In this document: positions 45,810-53,326 of the stretch, in pieces
Layout of the letters: each line of letters opens with the position of its first letter
How positions within the stretch are numbered: the stretch's first letter is position 1
Assembly: GCF_900496965.1 (NCBI RefSeq)
Contig: NZ_UFQB01000017.1
Coordinates: forward strand, 62,001 to 126,000
Direction: 5' to 3'
Length of the DNA stretch: 64,000 bases
DNA from: Achromobacter agilis
GTDB taxonomy: Bacteria; Pseudomonadota; Gammaproteobacteria; Burkholderiales; Burkholderiaceae_B
Notes under the pieces: generated by a model
Told to the model about the DNA's origin: nothing
Database searches by the model: none
Seen by the model: the letters and a program-made list of their open reading frames with translations, nothing else
Position numbers and translations under genes: made by a program

Positions 45810-46316
45810 TTAGCCCGGCTGCTTCTTGGACGGGTCGCCGCAACCTTCCATCTCACCCATGTTGGCCATGTTCTGCTGGATCTCCTCCGGCGTCAGGTCG
45901 ACCTTGTGCGTGGCGATGGACCAGCGGTGCCCGAACGGATCCACGACCTGGCCGTAGCGGTCGCCCCAGAACATGTCTGCCACAGGCATCGTCACCTGGG
46001 CGCCGGCGGCCACGGCCTGCTTCATGGCGGCGTCCACGTCGTCCACGTACAGATGCAGGGTGACCGGCGTCCCCTTCAGCGCCTTGGCTCCCAGGCTGCC
46101 CCATTCGGGGAAATCGTCCATCAGCATCAGGACGGAATCGCCGATGCGCACGGCCGCGTGCATGATCTTGCCGTTGGGGCCCGGGAGCCGCGCAAGCTCC
46201 TCGGCGTTGAAGGCTTTCTTGAAGAAGGCAATGGCGTCCGACGCGCCCTCGCACACGATGTGCGGGGTCAGCGTATGCATGCCTTCGGGAATGCTTCGGG
46301 TTGCAGGGGTGCCCAT
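45810..46316 (-). CDS. VOC-family (PhnB-like) glyoxalase-fold protein
   Basis: 168 residues. The sequence LTPHIVCEGASDAIAFFKKAFNAEEL and the C-terminal VADMFWGDRYGQVVDPFGHRWSIATH are typical of PhnB-like vicinal-oxygen-chelate proteins, followed by a helical tail with TPEEIQQNMANMGEME. Similar proteins occur with DUF1428 and SRPBCC genes in stress or antibiotic-tolerance islands, but the substrate is unknown. The start at 46316 is supported by the conserved N-terminus. It follows the DUF1428 gene on the same strand by 65 bp. Confidence 0.9.
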   Translation of the reverse strand: MGTPATRSIPEGMHTLTPHIVCEGASDAIAFFKKAFNAEELARLPGPNGKIMHAAVRIGDSVLMLMDDFPEWGSLGAKALKGTPVTLHLYVDDVDAAMKQAVAAGAQVTMPVADMFWGDRYGQVVDPFGHRWSIATHKVDLTPEEIQQNMANMGEMEGCGDPSKKQPG

Positions 46317-46381
46317 ATCTCGTCTCCGGGATGTCCAATTGAAAAGAGGCGGGGACGGAATGTCCGGCCGCCCCGGTTGTC

Positions 46382-46738
46382 CTAGTTGCCCACCAGCGTG
46401 TTGAATCCCCCCCAGCACATCCGCTTGAAATCGAATACGCCTTCGCAACTCATGCCGTTCAGGCGCGGATCCGACATGACCTTGGCATTGATCTCGTCGC
46501 GCGCCGCCTTGCTGGCATAAAGGATCCACGCGAATACAACGGTCTCTCCCTCGCGCGCGCCGGCCGCGGCGCTGAACGGGGCGGAACCTTCCTTGTCGAT
46601 GTCGTCCGCCACGCATTCGCGGTAGTCGAGCGCGCCATGTTCGAGCCAGACCGCCTGGGCCTGCTGCGCCATTTTTTTGTAGGCGTCCAGGTTGGCCTCG
46701 GGAACGCTCAACAGGTAACCGTCTATGTACTTTTCCAT
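46382..46738 (-). CDS. DUF1428 family protein
   Basis: 118 residues of the ferredoxin-like dimeric alpha/beta barrel fold: YIDGYLLSVPEANLDAYKKMA at the start, ECVADDI and a FAWILYASKAARDEINAKVMSDPRL strand-helix, ending near FDFKRMCWGGF. Two consecutive ATG codons exist; the second has 6 bases to AAGGAG and is preferred. Function unknown. First gene of a likely two-gene minus-strand unit with the VOC gene, divergent from the GlxA-type regulator. Confidence 0.9.
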   Translation of the reverse strand: MEKYIDGYLLSVPEANLDAYKKMAQQAQAVWLEHGALDYRECVADDIDKEGSAPFSAAAGAREGETVVFAWILYASKAARDEINAKVMSDPRLNGMSCEGVFDFKRMCWGGFNTLVGN

Positions 46739-46864
46739 CATCGACTCCTTTGGTCCACGTTGTTCTATCGCGCTTCGGAACGCCCGCTAGCCGTCCGCCT
46801 CGCAACCCGGATCTGGCTCCGGTGAGTATCACTGTATCGGGATCGCGGGCGCTTTCCGATAGGC

Positions 46865-46896
46865 GATTGCGACAATCTTGAGGGTAGATTGCGACA
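46865..46896 (+). promoter_or_regulatory. Tandem 10-bp direct repeats upstream of the GlxA-type regulator gene
   Basis: GATTGCGACA occurs exactly at 46865-46874 and 46887-46896, with a period of 22 bp (about two helical turns). Direct repeats on one face of the helix are the usual site layout for AraC-family proteins, and the gene beginning 24 bp later encodes one. Likely autoregulation and control of the divergent DUF1428-VOC genes. Confidence 0.6.
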
Positions 46897-46919
46897 GCCT
46901 GCAGGCGTATGCTTTGCAG

Positions 46920-47888
46920 ATGAAAAACATCGCGTTCCTGCTGCCCCAAGGGGCCAATATCGCGTCCCTCGAAACCGCCCGGCATGGTTTTCTCGTCGCC
47001 AATGAATACCTGGCGGCACACGGGCGCGAGCCCCGGTTCAAGGTGCGCACCCTGGCGCTGACGCGCGAGGTCAGGCTGGACGACGGCCGCATCACCGTGC
47101 AGGCCGACCTGGTGCTGGCCGACGCGCAGGGTATCGATATCTGCATCGCGCCGCCGCTGCTGGGTTCGGTGTCCGACGCCGTGTTGTCCAACCGCGAACT
47201 CATCGATTGGCTGTCGCGGCACCACCGCGAAGGCGGGGAGGTCGCCAGCCTGTGCATGGGCGCCGCGCTCCTGGCGGCGGGCGGCATCCTGGACGGGCAG
47301 CAGGCCGTCGTGCACTGGGTCGCGCAGAACCTGTACGCGAGCCTCTTTCCCCGCGTGCAGTGGGTCAGCGACCGTGTCGTCATGGCCGACAACGGCATCT
47401 ACACAAGCGGCGGCGCGTTTTCCGCCGCGCACCTGGTGCTGCACCTGATCGAGAAGTACACCGACCGCGACACCGCCATCTGGTGCGCCAAGTATTTCCA
47501 GCTTGACTGGAGCCGCCAGAGCCAGTTGCCGTTCTCGGTGTTCATGGGGCAGAAGGCGCACGCCGACGAGGTCGTGCGCGCCGTGCAGGATTACATCGAA
47601 GGCCGTTACACGGAAAAGATCACGGTCGAGGGGCTGGCCGGCCGCCACGCCATGGGCCGGCGCACCCTGGAGCGGCGTTTTCGCCAGGCTACGGGCAACA
47701 GCATCGTTGAATACGTGCAGCGCGTGCGCGTGGAAGCCGCCAAGAAGCGCCTGGAAACCTCGCGCAAGAGCGTGGCGGAAGTCATGTACGAGGTTGGCTA
47801 CAACGACACCAAGGCGTTCCGCGATATTTTCAACAAGTACTGCGGCATGTCGCCGGTGGGATATCGCGAGCGCTACCACTTCCAGTAG
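46920..47888 (+). CDS. GlxA-type AraC regulator with DJ-1/PfpI domain
   Basis: 322 residues. N-terminal DJ-1/PfpI-like domain (about 1-190) including GGEVASLCMGAALLAAGGILDG, where the nucleophile-elbow Cys is present; C-terminal AraC HTH pair with GRHAMGRRTLERRFRQATGNS and VAEVMYEVGYNDTKAFRDIFNKYCGMSP. Such GlxA/CdhR-type regulators sense amino-acid-like or quaternary amine metabolites. ATG 46920 is preferred as it begins the DJ-1 strand MKNIAFLLP. Tandem repeats lie just upstream. Confidence 0.92.
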   Translation: MKNIAFLLPQGANIASLETARHGFLVANEYLAAHGREPRFKVRTLALTREVRLDDGRITVQADLVLADAQGIDICIAPPLLGSVSDAVLSNRELIDWLSRHHREGGEVASLCMGAALLAAGGILDGQQAVVHWVAQNLYASLFPRVQWVSDRVVMADNGIYTSGGAFSAAHLVLHLIEKYTDRDTAIWCAKYFQLDWSRQSQLPFSVFMGQKAHADEVVRAVQDYIEGRYTEKITVEGLAGRHAMGRRTLERRFRQATGNSIVEYVQRVRVEAAKKRLETSRKSVAEVMYEVGYNDTKAFRDIFNKYCGMSPVGYRERYHFQ

Positions 47889-47900
47889 CGGGGCGCGGCT

Positions 47901-48353
47901 TCAGCCCTGGTGGCGATACACGCGGGTGTCGCGCATGATGAAGCCCGCCGATTCATACAGGTGATGGGCCGACAGCCGGCCGGGATTGGACGTCACGTCC
48001 AGCGTCTTCGCGTTCAGTTCGCGGCTCTTGGCGATGGCCGCGTGCGTCAGCGCCATGCCGACCTTCAACCCGCGCGCCTGTTCGTCCACCACCACGTCCT
48101 CGATCCAGGCCCGCACGCCCGTGGGGATGCGGAAATGCACCAGCGTCAGCGTGCCGACGATGCGCCGGTCTTCGCCCATGGTGGCGATGAACACATGGTT
48201 GGAGGGCGAGCGGATGATTTCGTCCAGTGTCTCGCGCGACAACGGCGGAGCGGTCCGGGACAGCTGGGGCAGCAGGCGCGCAAACGCCGCGACCAGCGCG
48301 CCATCGGCCTGTGTGGCCAGCGCGACTTCGACGTGATTTCCCAAAGGTTTCAC
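47901..48353 (-). CDS. GNAT family N-acetyltransferase
   Basis: 150 residues from a GTG start preceded by GGGAG. The GNAT core is clear: strand-helix pair at the N-terminus, VGTLTLVHFRIPTGVRAWIEDVVVDEQARGLKVGMAL (motif A with the acetyl-CoA loop ARGLKVG) and the C-terminal LSAHHLYESAGFIMRDTRVYR. Substrate unknown; this size and style suit acetylation of small amines or peptide N-termini. Confidence 0.9.
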   Translation of the reverse strand: MKPLGNHVEVALATQADGALVAAFARLLPQLSRTAPPLSRETLDEIIRSPSNHVFIATMGEDRRIVGTLTLVHFRIPTGVRAWIEDVVVDEQARGLKVGMALTHAAIAKSRELNAKTLDVTSNPGRLSAHHLYESAGFIMRDTRVYRHQG

Positions 48354-48371
48354 CGGGGTCTCCCGCGAGGG

Positions 48372-48926
48372 CTACCTTGATGTTGTAGCCCACACCCGGT
48401 CCGGATACCAAGCGGTGAATTTCATGGCCCCGGCAAGGGCGGCGACCGTCACCGCGATCGCGATGGCCTGCGGCAGCTCCGGCCGGTATGCCAGCAGCGC
48501 GTCCGTCGCCACCATGACCGCGAACGCCAGTGCCCAGGCAACGGCAATCGCATACTTCACGCGCACGAACGGCGGGCTCTTCCAGACATACTCGGGTTCC
48601 TTTTCGCGCGCATATTCCAGCGTGAACGGCCGGCGCAACGCGATGGTCAGCAGCACGAGAAACAACATGCCCGTGTCCACCCGCAGGCGCGTTTCGCCGA
48701 TCGTCCAGGATTCACCGTCGGCCATCGGGGCGTACACCGTCAGCCCCGCGAACAGCACGAACGAGCCGGCTTCCAGGAGCTTCACGCGCCGTTCGGGGCT
48801 GATCCAGTCGCGCAGCACCAGCCCGGCGGACACGAACGCGCCTGCCGCCAATCCTTCGAGCACCCCGACAGCCCTTTCGATGATGACAAACATGATGAAG
48901 GGCGCGAACGCCAGCAGGATGTTCAT
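48372..48926 (-). CDS. Integral membrane protein of unknown function (faint YciB-like opening)
   Basis: 184 residues with five or six hydrophobic helices: about 2-22, 27-45, 52-68, 85-100, 122-142 and 150-170. The opening LLAFAPFIMFVIIERAVGVLEGLAAGAFVSA faintly recalls intracellular septation protein YciB, but the rest lacks clear agreement. It ends 18 bp before the GNAT start on the same strand. No function assigned. The 251-bp gap upstream (48927-49177) shows no gene. Confidence 0.7.
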   Translation of the reverse strand: MNILLAFAPFIMFVIIERAVGVLEGLAAGAFVSAGLVLRDWISPERRVKLLEAGSFVLFAGLTVYAPMADGESWTIGETRLRVDTGMLFLVLLTIALRRPFTLEYAREKEPEYVWKSPPFVRVKYAIAVAWALAFAVMVATDALLAYRPELPQAIAIAVTVAALAGAMKFTAWYPDRVWATTSR

Positions 48927-49177
48927 CTGGATTCCCCGACCTTGAGCGTTTGCCGCGTCGCCGTGAGAATCAAGACGCGAACGTGTCTATTTCTGCCTGC
49001 CCGCCAGGGTGGGGCATATTTCGCCGTTCGTCCATCGACCGCCTGGACGGGCGCGGAAGGTGGCAGCCATCCTTCCGGCGGTAGGGGGATGGTCGCCGCA
49101 TCGGCCGGCCGGCTGGCGCGCACCGGGAAAAAGGCGTCATGCCTTCGTTCCCATCCGCGCCGCCGGCCGGGCGATGG

Positions 49178-50062
49178 TTACCGCGCGGGCTGCCCGGCCG
49201 CGATCGGCCTGTCGCCGGCTATCGTGGTCCGGTGCATCTCGCGGTCGAAGCCGTCGTAGTCGTTCATCGCCAGATGCTGCGTGCAGCGGTTGTCCCACAG
49301 CGCCAGCGACCCCGGCGTCCACCGGAAGCGGCAGGTGAATTCCGGCCGCGCCGCATGGCGGTACAGGAACTGCAGCAACGGTTCGCTTTCTTCGGCGGTC
49401 ATGCCGTCGAAGCGCAGCGTGTAGGTGCTGTTCACGTACAGGGCCTGCCTGCCCGTGGCCGGGTGCACCCGCACCACGGGGTGGATCACTTCGTTGCTTG
49501 CGCGGTCGTCGGTGCGCACGTCCATCTTGTGGGCCGGATCGCCGTTGTTCACCACGGCGCCGCCCGCGCCGTACGAGCGGACCGGGCTGTGGACGGCGCC
49601 CAGGCCGTCCAGGATCTGCTTCAGCCGGTCGGACAGCGCGTCGTAGGCCCGGTACATGTTCGCCCACATCGTGTCGCCGCCGTAGGGCGGAATGACGCGG
49701 CCGTAGAGCGCCGAGCCCAACGGCGGCGCTTCGGCGTAGCTCATGTCCGTGTGCCAGAGGCCGCCGAACAGGCGGCGTGTGCTTTCGGCCTTGCCCTTCA
49801 TCACGGGCAGGATCGTCGGGTGGCCCTCCAGCGCCCGCACGAACGGCACTTCCAGCAGCTCGCCGAAGCGCTTGCTGAAGTCGATGTGCTGCTGCGGGCT
49901 CAGCTGCTGGTCGCGGAAGAAAATCACCAGGTGCTCGTGCAGCGCGGTGCGGACTTCCTCGAACTGATCGTCCGACAGCGGGCGCGACAGGTCCAGGCCC
50001 TGGATTTCGGCCCCCAGCGCGCCGGCGATCGGGCGGGTTTCCAGATGGCGATACGTGGTCAT
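49178..50062 (-). CDS. TauD/TfdA-family Fe(II)/2-oxoglutarate dioxygenase
   Basis: 294 residues. The facial triad is visible: H-x-D as His104 and Asp106 in GLWHTDMSYAE, and the distal His263 in NRCTQHLAMNDYD; the 2-oxoglutarate-binding Arg is expected in FDREMHRTTIAGD. TauD opens taurine, TfdA opens phenoxyacetate; the substrate here is not readable. The Bug gene lies 14 bp upstream on the same strand, suggesting uptake then oxidation of a sulfonate, carboxylate or ether compound under the divergent IclR-type regulator. Confidence 0.9.
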   Translation of the reverse strand: MTTYRHLETRPIAGALGAEIQGLDLSRPLSDDQFEEVRTALHEHLVIFFRDQQLSPQQHIDFSKRFGELLEVPFVRALEGHPTILPVMKGKAESTRRLFGGLWHTDMSYAEAPPLGSALYGRVIPPYGGDTMWANMYRAYDALSDRLKQILDGLGAVHSPVRSYGAGGAVVNNGDPAHKMDVRTDDRASNEVIHPVVRVHPATGRQALYVNSTYTLRFDGMTAEESEPLLQFLYRHAARPEFTCRFRWTPGSLALWDNRCTQHLAMNDYDGFDREMHRTTIAGDRPIAAGQPAR

Positions 50063-50076
50063 GCTTGTCTCCTTGC

Positions 50077-51045
50077 TTATTGACGCTTGATCTGCGCGTT
50101 GCGCACCAGCGCGCCCCATTTCTCGGTTTCCGATGCGATATAGCGTCCGAAGCCGGCGGGCCCTTCGGCCGCGATAATGCCGCCCATGGCCCCGATCTGG
50201 TCGCGCACGTCGGGTTGCGCCAGCACCGCGAGCAGTTCCTTGTTCAGGCGTTCGACGACGGGCTTGGGCGTGGCGGCCGGCGCCAGCACCCCGAACCATC
50301 CGGCGATTTCATAGCCCGGCAGGCCGGCCTCGGCCATCGTCGGCACATCGGGCAATTGCGGCGACCGCGCCGCGCTGGTGATCGCGAGCGCCCGCAGCTT
50401 GCCGGCCTTCACGAGCTGCAGCGCCGACGGCATGTTGTCGAACATCATCGGCACGTGCCCGGCCACCGTGTCGTTCAGGCCCGGCGCGCTGCCCCGGTAC
50501 GGCACGTGTGTCAGGCGCAGGCCCGCCGACGATGCGAACAGCTCGCCGGCCAGGTGCAGCGAGGTGCCCGCGCCCGGCGTGGCGTAGCCCATCGGCGCCG
50601 GCGCCTTCTTTGCGTACGCGATCAGCTCCTGCACCGACCGTACCGGCAGCGCGGGATTCACCACGAGGAGATTGGGCACGCTCATCAGCATCGTCACCGG
50701 CGCCAGGTCGCGCTGCGGCTGATAGGGCAGGTCGGGATACAAGGCGGGGTTGATCGAGATGGGGCCGATATTGCCCATCACGATGGTGTAGCCGTCCGCC
50801 GGCTGTTTCACGGCGAAGTCCGTGCCCACGTTGCCGCCGGCCCCCGCCTTGTTCTCCACGATGACCGGCTGGCCCAGCCGTTCCCCGAGTTTGTGGCTGA
50901 CCAGCCGGGCCAGCATGTCCGTGGATCCGCCGGGCGGGTAGGGCACGATCCATTTGATCGGTTGCGACGGCCAGGGGGCTTGTGCTGCGGCGGGCCCCAT
51001 ACAGAGGGCGAGGCCCGCCGCCAAGGCGAGTGCGATGCGTTTCAT
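50077..51045 (-). CDS. Bug-family tripartite tricarboxylate transporter substrate-binding protein
   Basis: 322 residues; signal peptide cleaved near AAAQA (about residue 21). Bug features: WPSQPIKWIVPYPPGGSTDMLARLV, VIVENKAGAGGNVGTDFAVKQ, domain-2 THVPYRGSAPGLNDTVAGHVP. Good AAGGAG ribosome site. Promoter region is shared with the divergent IclR-type gene and holds nested palindromes. Likely supplies the substrate of the TauD-type dioxygenase. Confidence 0.92.
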   Translation of the reverse strand: MKRIALALAAGLALCMGPAAAQAPWPSQPIKWIVPYPPGGSTDMLARLVSHKLGERLGQPVIVENKAGAGGNVGTDFAVKQPADGYTIVMGNIGPISINPALYPDLPYQPQRDLAPVTMLMSVPNLLVVNPALPVRSVQELIAYAKKAPAPMGYATPGAGTSLHLAGELFASSAGLRLTHVPYRGSAPGLNDTVAGHVPMMFDNMPSALQLVKAGKLRALAITSAARSPQLPDVPTMAEAGLPGYEIAGWFGVLAPAATPKPVVERLNKELLAVLAQPDVRDQIGAMGGIIAAEGPAGFGRYIASETEKWGALVRNAQIKRQ

Positions 51046-51103
51046 GCGTTTTGTCTCCTTCCCGGGCTCTCCGGTCTTGCCGGGAGCATCGTTTATGTGT
51101 ATT

Positions 51104-51138
51104 GTTCACCTAGTGATCAATATGTTTATCAGGTGAAC
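51104..51138. promoter_or_regulatory. Nested palindromes in the Bug/IclR divergent promoter region
   Basis: Outer perfect arms GTTCACCT (51104-51111) and AGGTGAAC (51131-51138); inside them TGATCAA and TTTATCA form a second, 6-of-7 inverted pair. The right outer arm covers the AGGTGA ribosome site of the IclR-type gene, so binding or RNA folding could repress its own translation or transcription. Confidence 0.55.
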
Positions 51139-51140
51139 GC

Positions 51141-51788
51141 ATGAAGAATAATAGATCGATCCAGCGGTGTCTATCCATCATGCGGGCCTTCCGCGGCAAT
51201 GGCCGGCCCACGCTGGCGGAGCTGGCGCGCGCCGTCGAGCTGCCGCACGCGACCGTGCTGCGCTTTCTGCAGACGCTGGAGGAAGAGGGCTATGCCGCGC
51301 GCGAAGACAGCCGCTGGCGCCTCACGCCGCAAGTCTTCGAACTGGGGTTCGCGGCCATGGACAGCCTGGGCGTGACCGACGCCGTGCAGCAGATACTGCA
51401 GCGCCTGGCCGATGCCTATTCGGGCACGTCCAACCTGGGCGAGGCCAATCCGGAAGGCGTCATCATCATCGGCCGCGCCATGGCGCCGGCCGAGCGCAGG
51501 CGCCTGGTGGTCATGAACCTGCGCGTAGGCAGCGTGCTGCCGCCCTCGAGCGCGCTGGCGGGCGGCCTGCGCCTGCCGCAGGGGCAGTGGAGTCGCTACG
51601 ATTACCCGGACAGCAACCAGGTTTCGGTGGCGGTCCCGGTGCCGCAGGCCGGCCCGCGCGTGCTGTCGGTAGGCATTTCGGTGTCGGTGTCGGAGGTCGT
51701 GGGCGACCTTCTGGAAACCGAAATGGTGCCCGCGTTGCAGCAGGCGGCGGAAACCATTTCCGGGGTGATCCGCGTCGGCGTGGTGTGA
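51141..51788 (+). CDS. IclR-family transcriptional regulator, short form
   Basis: 215 residues against about 250-270 usual for the family. N-terminal winged HTH (about 5-65) with RSIQRCLSIMRAF and PTLAELARAVELPHATVLRFLQTLEEEG; the effector domain begins normally (LQRLADAYSGTSNLGEAN) but the central part is shortened (the segment from LRLPQGQWSRYDYPDSNQVSVAVPVP), with no frameshift sign. Divergent from the Bug-TauD operon, the presumed target. Confidence 0.85.
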   Translation: MKNNRSIQRCLSIMRAFRGNGRPTLAELARAVELPHATVLRFLQTLEEEGYAAREDSRWRLTPQVFELGFAAMDSLGVTDAVQQILQRLADAYSGTSNLGEANPEGVIIIGRAMAPAERRRLVVMNLRVGSVLPPSSALAGGLRLPQGQWSRYDYPDSNQVSVAVPVPQAGPRVLSVGISVSVSEVVGDLLETEMVPALQQAAETISGVIRVGVV

Positions 51789-51797
51789 GGGGACCGG

Positions 51798-52202
51798 TCA
51801 GCCGCCCGGTGCCTGCGGCAGCTTTGCGATCACCTTGATCTCGAACTGGAAGCCGTAGAGCCACGTCACGCCAACGGCGGTCAGCGTGGGGTGCGGAGCA
51901 TCGCCCCAGTACTCCGGCACTACCTCCCAGATCGCCTCGAACGTCGACTCGGGATCGACCATGAACACCGTGACGTCCACCACGTCGTCGAAGCTGGCCC
52001 CCGCCTCGGCCAGGATGGCCTGCAGGTTTTCGAAGGCGAGCCTGACCTGCGCCTGCAGGTCGGGCTCGGGCGAGCCGTCCTCGAGGCTGCCGACCTGTCC
52101 CGACACGAACAGGAAACCGTTGGACCTGACCGCCGGCGAGTAGCGGTTCCGGTCATAAAGCGCCCGGCGCCCGGGCGGAAAAACGACATCGCGCGTTGCC
52201 AT
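51798..52202 (-). CDS. RidA-family protein
   Basis: 134 residues. YjgF/RidA fold with NRYSPAVRSNGFLFVSGQVG, AFENLQAILAEAGASFDDVVDVTVFMVDP and the PHPTLTAVGVTWLYG strand. The Arg of the imine-deaminase site in RidA proper (usually R105 in a P-x-R-S motif) is replaced by the TLTAVGV context, so this is a Rid paralogue, not certain to be an enamine deaminase. Start set by GGAGG 8 bases upstream. Confidence 0.85.
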   Translation of the reverse strand: MATRDVVFPPGRRALYDRNRYSPAVRSNGFLFVSGQVGSLEDGSPEPDLQAQVRLAFENLQAILAEAGASFDDVVDVTVFMVDPESTFEAIWEVVPEYWGDAPHPTLTAVGVTWLYGFQFEIKVIAKLPQAPGG

Positions 52203-52343
52203 GAGTGTCCTCCATGAATGGGCCGAAACCGGCCCGGCATCAACGATCCGGGGACTGTAAGCGGCCGGCGGCGCCGGATAAACCGGCAAGTCCGATCTTC
52301 ACTATTTGTAGAATCCAAACAATCAGCCAGACAGGGAGCAGGG

Positions 52344-53282
52344 ATGGATCGTTTCGATGCGATGCAGGCGTTCGCCCGCGTGGTGGAAACCGGCAGCTTC
52401 ACGAAGGCGGCCGAGACGCTCCACCTGAGCAAGACCAGCGTGACGCAGTTGATCCAGCAACTGGAGGCGAGGTTGCGGGTCAAGCTGCTGAACCGCACCA
52501 CGCGCAAGGTCAACGTCACGGCGGATGGGGCCGCCTACTACGAGCGCGTGCTGCGCCTGCTGGCCGACCTGGACGACGCCGAGACCAGCCTGTCCGGCGC
52601 GTCGGCCTTGCCACGGGGGCGGCTGCGGGTGGACGTGCCCAGCCCGCTGGCCCGCTTGATCCTCGTGCCGGCGCTGCCGGCGTTCCACGCCCGCTATCCC
52701 GACATCCAGCTCGACATGGGCGTCAGCGACCGCATCGTGGATCTGATCGGCGAGAACGTGGACTGCGTCGTGCGGGGCGGCGAACTGGCGGACCAGTCGC
52801 TGATGGCGCGGCGCGTGGCCGACCTGCAGCTGGGCGTGTATGCGGCGCCCGCCTATCTGGCGCGCGCCGGTTCGCCGTCGCATCCCGGCGAGCTGGAAGA
52901 CACGCATCACCGCATCGTCGGATTCCTGTGGTCGCGCACGGGCAAGGCCTTGCCGTACGCGATGCGCCGGGGCGGCGAACGCATCAACGTGCAGGGCCGC
53001 CACGTGCTGGCGGTAGACGACGGCAATGCCTACCTGGCCGCGGGCCTGGCGGGGCTCGGTGTGCTTTGGCTGCCGGACTATATGTCCCGGGCGCATGTGG
53101 AAAGCGGCGAGCTGGTGCCGTTGTTCGGTGACTGGCGCCTCGATCCGATGCCGATGTACGTGGCGTTTCCGCCCAACCGCCACGTCAGCGCCAAGCTGCG
53201 CGTATTCATCGATTGGATCGCGGCGCTGATGGGCCAGTACGCGCCCGCGCCCGCGCACGGCCGCGACACGCCGCAGGACTGA
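52344..53282 (+). CDS. LysR-family transcriptional regulator (AaeR/CrgA-like)
   Basis: 312 residues. HTH with MQAFARVVETGSFTKAAETL and LSKTSVTQLIQQLEARL; effector domain starts GRLRVDVPSPLARLILVPALPAF, typical of the large PgrR/AaeR/CrgA branch. ATG chosen from the GGGAGCAGGG ribosome site. Divergent from the RidA gene with 141 bp between them, so that gene is the likely target. Confidence 0.9.
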   Translation: MDRFDAMQAFARVVETGSFTKAAETLHLSKTSVTQLIQQLEARLRVKLLNRTTRKVNVTADGAAYYERVLRLLADLDDAETSLSGASALPRGRLRVDVPSPLARLILVPALPAFHARYPDIQLDMGVSDRIVDLIGENVDCVVRGGELADQSLMARRVADLQLGVYAAPAYLARAGSPSHPGELEDTHHRIVGFLWSRTGKALPYAMRRGGERINVQGRHVLAVDDGNAYLAAGLAGLGVLWLPDYMSRAHVESGELVPLFGDWRLDPMPMYVAFPPNRHVSAKLRVFIDWIAALMGQYAPAPAHGRDTPQD

Positions 53283-53326
53283 CACGGCCGGCCTCGGCCA
53301 TTGCGCGGGGCCGGCGCGTGCAGTCT

